From Saccharum officinarum (Eukaryota > Streptophyta > Magnoliopsida > Poales > Poaceae), in contig CM036160.1 of assembly GCA_020631735.1 (NCBI GenBank), positions 108,713,250 to 108,777,249 on the forward strand: DNA of 64,000 bases, read 5' to 3'. Shown here in pieces: positions 57,849-64,000 of this stretch. The translations under genes were made by a program, and so were the position numbers. The stretch's first letter is position 1; the number at the start of each line of letters is the position of its first letter. Below the pieces are notes generated by a model. The model ran no database searches. It was not told where the DNA came from and worked only from the letters and a program-made list of their open reading frames with translations.

Positions 57849-58274
57849 GTAGTAGATTAATTGGTGGAGGTGCGTGAGACAACGAACTAGATGGTGACGC
57901 AAGGCGAGCACAAAGGTTTATCCAGGTTTAGGCCGCAAAAATAGCATAACACCCTACGTCGTGCGTCTCTGTGGATTGTATTGATTTTGTATCGAATGAA
58001 TTGAGGGAGGTCCTTGCCCACCTTATATAGTACGGGGGGCAAGGTTACAGGTCTAAGAATCTAGTCCCAATCGGTTACAACAATTGTATCCGCATAGGAC
58101 ATGAAACCTATCCTAACCGACCATGTTTCCATGATCGTCAAGTCGGTCTCCACATATCCCGCATGGTACGCCGATCAGTTGGGTGATTCGCGTGGGCTGT
58201 TCTGACGAGTTGGGCCACCTCCTCCGGCGTGTCCCATGTGCAGCCATGAGGGTATACGGGTCTATACCCCCACA
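57849..58274 (-). repeat. 5' LTR of element E, part 2
   Basis: It continues the LTR interrupted at 46788 and aligns with 24630-25016. A TATA-like TATATAAG (minus strand, 58022-58029) is present here and deleted from the 3' LTR. The end CTATACCCCCACA is followed by the TSD CTTAG (58275-58279). Confidence 0.87.
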
Positions 58275-58279
58275 CTTAG

Positions 58280-58860
58280 AACCTTTGCTAGATTAAATTT
58301 TGAGATTAAATTCAGATTTGCTAGCCGCGATAGACAACCGAAATTAACGTGACAAAGCTGTGAATGCCAAATATTTGACTCATCAGGGATAATAGCATTG
58401 TTTATAACCTTATTACATACATCATCATGCAAAGATAAGCGGAACAAGCCTCCGCAATGATAATATTTTCCAGCAAATGTCCCATACTTTGATAGTACAC
58501 ATTTATTGGACTCGAATACAATTTTATAACCATCTCGACTCAATTGAGAGCCGCTAACTAGATTCTTTTTTATGGAGGGGACGTGTTACATGTTCTTCAA
58601 CAACACTGTCTTTCCTGAAGTAAACTTTAGAATGACCGTAACAACACCAAGAACACATGCATGGGACTCGTTTCCCATCAGCAAGGCTCTAGTCCCGCTG
58701 GCCTGATAGGAAGAAAATAAAGAAGTATCAGCACACACATTTATGTTAGCCCCTGTATCCATCCACTACTCAAGTGAAAGACAGACTGAAAGAACAGTGC
58801 ATAAAGAATAACCATACCTAGATGTTCCTCATTCAGCCTCGCTAACAACCATGTTTGTTG
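58280..58860 (-). pseudogene. pol: D pol: protease and pre-integrase region (right half)
   Basis: On the minus strand a protease motif WMDTGANINVCADTSLF (Asp-Thr-Gly) lies near 58725-58780. The frame 58262-58543 holds the pre-integrase region with SRDGYKIVFESNKCVLSKYG and the His pair in WHSQLCHVNFGCLSRLANL. The zinc-binding Cys pair expected next lies across the E insertion. A stop near 58785 and a frame change near 58590 break it. Confidence 0.82.
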
Positions 58861-59640
58861 ATTTCTTTTCTTACTTAAATTTGCGGTCTAGACACGCACT
58901 TGCCCAATACTCATCACTCCCGCAAATAAAGCAACCATCGTCTTTGTTCTTTTTCTTCTTAAAACTGGTTGTTTGCTTAGGCTTTGAGTTGTTCTCTTGC
59001 TTGTTCTTCTTCTTATTATTACAAGATGCATTGTTGTTTTTCCTTTTCACCATATTGGCAGCAGAAGACTCAACCCCTTTTCCACATGTGTCTTTTGTTG
59101 TCGCTTTCTCCTCAACATCAAGAGACCTAATAAGCTCAGCAACGCTAAACTCTTATCTTTTGGGTTTCGAAGAAGTAGCAAAATCCTTGCAAAAAGGTGG
59201 CAACTTAGCAATTATACTGTCGGCCACAAACTTGTCAGGCAATACACAAGGAAACTGTTCTATCTCATGAGCCTGTTCCACTACTGAACGGTTATCAACT
59301 ATTTTGTAGTCATACAGCTGCTCAATGATGTACAGCTCACTACCAGCATCCGAAACACCGAACTGAGCATCAAGTGCATCCCATAATTGTTTGTCTGTCA
59401 TGAATATGATGTAATTGTCCTCGTATTTGCTATGAAAAGTGCTAATAACAGCACCTCGAAATAGGTTATCAGCCGCCACAAACTTTTGCTCCTCCTCAGG
59501 AGTAAATTGTTTGGGCCTCCCCTGCGCAGCGTGATAGCAATTCATAGCAGTCAACCACAGGACCATCTTAGCACGCCATCTCTTGAGTTTGTGCCATTAA
59601 AATCATTTGGCTTCAGTGCAGCAGCAAAACCATTAACAGA
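58861..59640 (-). pseudogene. gag: D gag
   Basis: The minus strand from about 59640 reads FSVNGFAAALKPNDFNGTN, then LTAMNCYHAAQGRPKQFTPE and the gag core (DKQLWDALDAQFGVSDAGSE, FVADSIIAKLPPFCKDFATS). 58871-59053 adds a Lys-rich linker and a zinc-knuckle-like CFICGSDEYWASAC in which the His is Tyr/Trp-like. Frame changes occur near 59565 and 59155. Only about 30 bases separate the start from the LTR. Confidence 0.83.
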
Positions 59641-59667
59641 AAATTGCCTAATATCAGGTTTTTGAAT

Positions 59668-60485
59668 TGTTAAGAATTTAGGCATTTTCATGTTAAATTT
59701 AATGTAGGAAATCCATAACAAATAGGTAACAACATATATGTGTATGTGAGTGATATTACTACTTGCACTAGTAGCAGATATGGATATGAACAACATACAG
59801 ATCATAGCGAAAAAGATATCGAATTTAAGAAATACAAGAATAGAATTATACCCAGTGGAGGGATCCATGCTCAAGGCATCGGTGGCTCCACTACACTAGT
59901 TGACATAGTGCGTTGCTCGATGTCGCGGACCACAGTCGATGCATGACGATGTTCGCAGTGCAGTCCCTCGAACGTCCACCAGGAAGTAGATGATCCGAGG
60001 AAGAAGATGTCGTCAGTCACGAGTAAGAAGCAAGCAGTTGTAGAGATGCTCCCAAAAAACCTGATCGCCCGCACACCCGAGCAGGTGTCGCTTGACAGAC
60101 GGCGGTTCCGGAGGCCTGCTCTCCCAACTCTCTGTGCGCACAGAGGATTGCGACAAAGATACTCGGGAGCAACTTAACAGAAGAACGATGGTGTTGGATG
60201 TGTTGTATCTCCTACACGTAGCTGAAGACAGAGCGCTCCTTTTTATAAGCACAGAAGGTAGAACATGAAGTGTAGAGGATGAACATGGACGTTATGAAAT
60301 GTCCATCAATTACAAGTAACCTCTGCCATAAACATGGGAGTTAGCTATAAATATGACCGTTACAAGTTCAGCCATCAACTACATTTAGTCCACCATTTTA
60401 TAGCACCTAGCATCTAATATGGCCTTAGAATTTATTTGATTAATTATTAAATAAAATATGGGTCATGACCACATTAAATCTAACA
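59668..60485 (-). repeat. 5' LTR of element D, 818 bp
   Basis: Plus strand TGTTAAGAATTTAGG to TTAAATCTAACA, matching 20675-21542. I could not recognise a Met-tRNA primer site next to it. The adjacent minus-strand sequence is AAAACCTGATATTAGGC. Confidence 0.85.
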
Positions 60486-60882
60486 AGAAATATTTTCATG
60501 AGGTGTAAATACTTTATTTAGGTTCGTCGTGTCCCAATCTATCTCTAAGATTTTTTTCAAAAAAAATTAGAAGCTTAGAGACATTTTAATCAAATTTTAT
60601 TAACTAAAAAAAGACGAAACCATCTTCAAATCACTTCAATCCATGGTAGGAAGGTAATTTGAACGTTTTTTATAGTTCAGGGTTTAAGATGTCTATTTTT
60701 AGAGTTCAAGAAGAAAAATCAGACCATGATTATAGTTTAGGAGGGTTAATGTACTTGTTTCCAAACTACTTAGGGGTTGTTTTCCGCCTTCACCATTTTT
60801 GGTCATATCTATGCTATTATGGGTCAACTGAGCCCATGTTTCTCTCGCAACGCAGCCATACGTAACTAGTGCTACATCTTAA
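60486..60882. other. Flanking sequence, nothing recognised
   Basis: This 0.4 kb of AT-rich sequence lies outside element D. No coding region, terminal repeat or RNA gene is visible. Short runs around 60660-60760 repeat the word AGTTCA(G/A)G but nothing more. Confidence 0.4.
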
Positions 60883-61166
60883 TAGCATCTCGGATTACTC
60901 ATCTCACATCTCCTAAAAGTCTATATAGGTAATCTCGTATTATTAGTATTATTAGTGTAGCTTTTTCTTCTTCTCCCCCAACAGATTACCAATATATTTA
61001 AAGTGGATAGGGGATAGGGTGTGGATCTTCTACATTTGAGGGAGAGAAGATGGATTTTAAGTAACTTATTGGGGATAGGATGAGTAATCTGTTGGAGCAC
61101 CCTAATCCCTTATATTGCCTATTTTTAGTATTGCACATGGGTATAAGTAATCTGTTGGAGATGCTA
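60883..61166. mobile_element. Tourist-like MITE, 284 bp
   Basis: The ends TAGCATCTC and GAGATGCTA are inverted repeats. The inner words GGATTACT and AGTAATCT extend the match imperfectly. The element is flanked by TAA on both sides (60880-60882 and 61167-61169), the usual three-base target of PIF/Harbinger elements. It has no coding capacity. Confidence 0.68.
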
Positions 61167-61189
61167 TAAGCTAGAATAACCCAAGGGGT

Positions 61190-61810
61190 TGGCTCGTGGT
61201 GATGTTCGCTACATTGTTGCAAGATGATTTGGTTAGATTAGCAATGAGAATGTAGGCTATCTGGCATGCTAGGCAAAAAGCTATACATGAGAGTTCTTTC
61301 CAAAGCCCGCTATTGATCCACTGCTTCGTGGAAAAGTTTCTCGGTGACCTAGAACTATCAAAACTCCGGCCGGTGCTAGAGGAAAGAATACAGGGAAAGG
61401 TTCCTAGTTGGATTCCTCCACAAGCGGGTCTTATGAAAATCAATGGTGACGGTGTCAAAGAATTCAAGCTTAGATGTTGTTGCGGTAGTGGCAAGGAGTT
61501 CCCTGGGGTGTTCCTTGAGCCTTGGTGAAAGTTAGAGAATCGAAGGAATAACAGACCCAGAGAAGCTAGAAGCTTCGGCGTGCAGGGAGGGATTTCCTTG
61601 GCTAACGATTTGCAATGAGTAGTTTTTTTTGGCAATTGACTGCGCCAATGTAGCAAAGAGTATTCGAGAGGGTTCCTTGGCACTTACAACCATATTGTTC
61701 ACGAGATGAGAGGAAATATATGTCGATGCACATATCCTAGCTATACTAGGAGCTCTCGGTGAAGCCATAGCGGGTATGTGTGGGTTTTTTTATCTGCTGG
61801 AAGGTGTTTG
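61190..61810 (+). pseudogene. RNase H-like (RVT_3 type) pseudogene fragment
   Basis: Joined plus-strand pieces resemble the plant RNase H-like proteins related to the C-terminus of LINE polyproteins: AIWHARQKAIHESSFQSPLS-like sequence at 61255-61310, then VPSWIPPQAGLMKINGDGVK (61400-61460, the first Asp region), GISLANDLQ near 61590, YNHIVHEMRG near 61690 and NICRCTYPSYTRSSR at 61710-61760. It ends in a GYVWVFLSAGRCLYLL-like tail. Several stops and frameshifts prevent expression. It could be a LINE remnant or a decayed domesticated gene. Confidence 0.6.
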
Positions 61811-61929
61811 TACCTCTTACCATGTAAAAGAAAAGCTAGTATAAAATACTGAAACTTTTTTGTGAGTGGATTGTATTTGTAGACTCCTTCTTTGCATCTT
61901 TACATATCTCTACAACTAAAAAGACCCGA

Positions 61930-63000
61930 ACGTTATCGTCTGTACTAATCGCTTCACCCCGGCGCACTTCTATCGCCTCGCTCCGCTCTCTTCCTTCGCA
62001 CGTGGCCTCCCCAAATTAAAACCGACGTCCCACGTCTTCCCCCACGGCCAAGCCCGCAACCGCAAAGCGGCAACCCAAGCCCCCTCCCATCACGAAATCT
62101 ATCGCCGCAACCCTGCCTGAGCCAGCTCGCTCCTCCGCACCGCTGTGGCCAACGACTTCCAGTGTCGCCTTCCCTCCCCGCCACCGCCCGCACGCCAACG
62201 CTGCCGGCCACCAGCTCGCTCTCAACCGCTGCGTCCGCATCCTCCCATGCTCTCCTGTCGCCGCCTCCCACCTCTCCCTAGCGTCGAACTTCTGCACAAC
62301 CGCCAAGACCTATCCCCAAATCCAGGTCGACGGAGGAGGTGGCAGCGCGGCTCCATGGGCGATGAGGGCGAGATGAAGGAGGTGGCGGCGCGGTGGAGGA
62401 GGCGGCGTTGCGGCTACGCGGACAGCCTGACGAGAGCGAAATGAAGGAGGTGGCAGCGCAGTGCCATGGACAGCCCGATGAGTGCGGGACGAAGGAGGCA
62501 GCAGCGTGGTGCCACGGACAGCCCGACGAGGACGGGACGAAGGAGGCGGTGGCGGGCAGCCCGACGAAGGAGCGGCTCAAAACCTCCCCGGCTCTCCCTC
62601 CCCAATCAGCAGCATCGGGTAGACGGGCACCACCGTCGACCGTCGTTGCCCACGTCCCATATGGATCCTCATCCACTCTCCTCCGCAGCACCAGTCTTGC
62701 CTCGCCGCCGCCGTCTGAGACCTCCTCGGGGATCCCGCTCTCCGTGCTGCTCACGGCGCCGTCGTGCACGCCGTTGTGGGTCCGCTTGCCCTGCTTCTGC
62801 TCAGCGGTTCTGGTTTCTGGAATCTGGGGACATATTCCAGCGGACTATCTACACGGACATACTCGACACCGTTGTGCGGGGACACCCCGGGCCTCGTCAC
62901 CTCCGACCTCCCAGGACATTGCTGCCGCCAAAGTCCCTAACAAGGTTGCCATCGGCCATCAGCTCTGAATCTCTGTGCCCTGCAGCTAAGTAAGACCTAC
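61930..63000 (+). other. CpG-rich, gene-like region with a 191-codon ORF
   Basis: Base composition switches sharply to GC-rich. A plus-strand ORF at 62393-62968 is open for 191 codons and begins with three tandem 16-residue units, GQPDECGTKEAAAWCH and variants. Overlapping ORFs on both strands (62278-62769 minus, 62466-62993 plus) come from the same bias, so the frame is uncertain. It could be the 5' part of a host gene, a captured gene fragment or part of an unrecognised element. I recognise no domain. Confidence 0.35.
62420..62563. repeat. 48-bp tandem repeat, about three copies
   Basis: Copies begin GGACAGCC at 62420, 62468 and 62516, exactly 48 bp apart, the last incomplete. The unit is a multiple of three and keeps both the plus-strand frame (GQPDE..TKEAA) and a minus-strand frame open. 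Confidence 0.82.
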
Positions 63001-64000
63001 GGCCAGCATCGGCCATCAGCTCTGGATCCCCGTGCCCTGCAACTAAGGCCTATGGTCAGCAAGCACGTCATGCACTTCACCTGCATCGTGCCGGCTGGGA
63101 GCTCGGTCGCTGGTATCGCGTATGAGTTCAGCACAACATAGGAGACGATTCTTGTGATGAAACGACCAGGTTCTTGACATGTCGCTCCGAGGTAGGCAAT
63201 CCTCAGAAATAGGACTTCCCTTTAATTTTGTTCCTATCAGCTCGTATGTTGTTGATGTATTAGGTTCGTTTCAGTAGATTTTTTCATCTCAGATTTACTA
63301 GGAATTATAAGAGCTACTACGTACTTCAGCAAGCCAGGCAGCAGCAACCACTACTTCAGTACTAAAGGCACTACCTTCTCCGCCCACCTTTCTCATATTA
63401 CTATTTCTATTGCGGATTGGGATTGGCAGGTTTTTTCAATTCATCGTTCCAAAGTCCTGACCATTTTTCCTCTCATGCTTCTGATATTCTCTCCTCGGAT
63501 GCATTGTTCTCCCTTCCTGAAATAGTAAAACATCTACTACTGCATTCTCTTCCTAGGAATTTATAGCTATTGTAAATGCTATACCAAAATGCCTTTCATC
63601 CGAAGTGTTACAGCTCCCATGTCAGGCTTATCTATTTGCCTAATCTATTTATCAGGCACCAGTGTTATTAGTACAAGTGAACCATTGGTCTACAGATGAA
63701 AGGATAAGCTCTTGGTTGCCTGGAAACAGAATTATTATTGTATGCCTCCCCACTACATACATATCAAATGGTGTCCTCAATCCTAGCTTTCTTGATTGTG
63801 ATTTTCAGTTGACTGATATTATTTCGGCGTTGGTTAGTTTACTCAGATCACTTTTTTGGTGGTTAGTTCAGGCCTTCAGGGTTGATCAGCGGAAGTGAGC
63901 CTGGTTTCTAACTATTCACGAGCCTAAGTATCTTTTGTTGAATTGCCACATCAACCTGTTGACAATCAAGTTGACTGCAAGCAGACCATATCTAGCACTA
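63001..64000. other. Right end of window, unassigned
   Basis: Composition returns to normal. Short plus-strand frames (63053-63140 MVSKHVMHFTCIVPAGSSVA; 63662-63898) and TTTCAG- and TTCCTAG-type acceptor-like sites are present, as in introns or UTRs of a gene running right. I cannot identify a product or a repeat family. Confidence 0.3.

Larger units (their letters stand above)
24585..58274 (-). mobile_element. Element E: Ty3/gypsy retrotransposon with two nested insertions
   Basis: On the minus strand: 5' LTR (57849-58274 plus 46744-46788), primer-binding site, gag, protease, RT, RNase H, integrase, an antisense gene, polypurine region and 3' LTR (24585-25016). RNase H is cut by element F at 31120/41524 and the 5' LTR by element G at 46784/57844, each with an exact five-base TSD. 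With both removed the element is about 12.2 kb. The long 3' part is due to the antisense gene. The order protease-RT-RH-IN identifies gypsy. Confidence 0.9.
20675..60485 (-). mobile_element. Element D: Ty1/copia retrotransposon split by a 33.7-kb nest
   Basis: Matching LTRs at 20675-21542 and 59668-60485 bracket, on the minus strand, gag, protease and integrase start at the right (58280-59640) and integrase end, RT and RNase H at the left (22069-24579). The two halves join within the integrase zinc region across element E. With E and one copy of its TSD removed, D is about 6.1 kb. Flanking bases are AGAA on both sides (20671-20674 and 60486-60489), a four-base match. A five-base TSD is not exact. 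Gene order gag-PR-IN-RT-RH identifies copia. Confidence 0.88.

Overview
This is plant nuclear DNA, and almost every base belongs to a transposable element. Long LTR retrotransposons of the Ty3/gypsy and Ty1/copia types, Met-tRNA primer sites, a Stowaway and a Tourist MITE, and CpG-rich gene-like islands point to a large grass genome (Poaceae; panicoid or andropogonoid is my guess, at low confidence). I see no intact host gene, no rRNA or tRNA gene and no CRISPR array.

Layout. (A) 1-10481: minus-strand, LARD-like element with about 4.65-kb LTRs and a non-coding interior. Its 3' LTR runs off the left edge. It sits inside (B). (B) 10482-17525: right part of a plus-strand Ty3/gypsy element with a decayed RT tail, RNase H and integrase, an antisense accessory gene with plant-mobile-domain-like sequence, and a 773-bp 3' LTR. 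(C) 17526-19981: an older LTR related to that of A, which B interrupted. Then come a GC-rich block and a Stowaway MITE (20514-20654). (D) 20675-60485: one Ty1/copia element on the minus strand, split by 33.7 kb of nested insertions. 60486-64000: a Tourist-like MITE, an RNase H-like pseudogene, and a CpG-rich segment with a 48-bp coding repeat.

The nest inside D can be read from target-site duplications (TSDs). A Ty3/gypsy element E (24585-58274, TSD CTTAG) cut the copia integrase. E was then hit twice. A gag-bearing, pol-less element F (31125-41523, TSD AGTCC) cut its RNase H, and a Sirevirus-like copia G (46789-57843, TSD CCACG) cut its 5' LTR. F carries in its left LTR a solo LTR of the A/C type (31270-35360, TSD TAACC). 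G carries in gag a 511-bp hAT-type element (55251-55761, TSD ATATTGCC). With insertions and one TSD copy removed, D is about 6.1 kb, E about 12.2 kb and F about 6.3 kb.

Most coding regions are broken by stops, frameshifts or catalytic changes (YVDV for YVDD in E's RT). The best preserved frame is the 574-codon RT-RNase H of G. The most interesting recurring design is that B and E, two different gypsy lineages, each carry an unrelated accessory gene antisense to pol, between pol and the 3' LTR, with its own TATA-like box. The A/C/solo-LTR family is also notable: very long LTRs with a GC island, conserved blocks near the 3' end and, in A, arrays of a 180-bp repeat in both LTR and interior.
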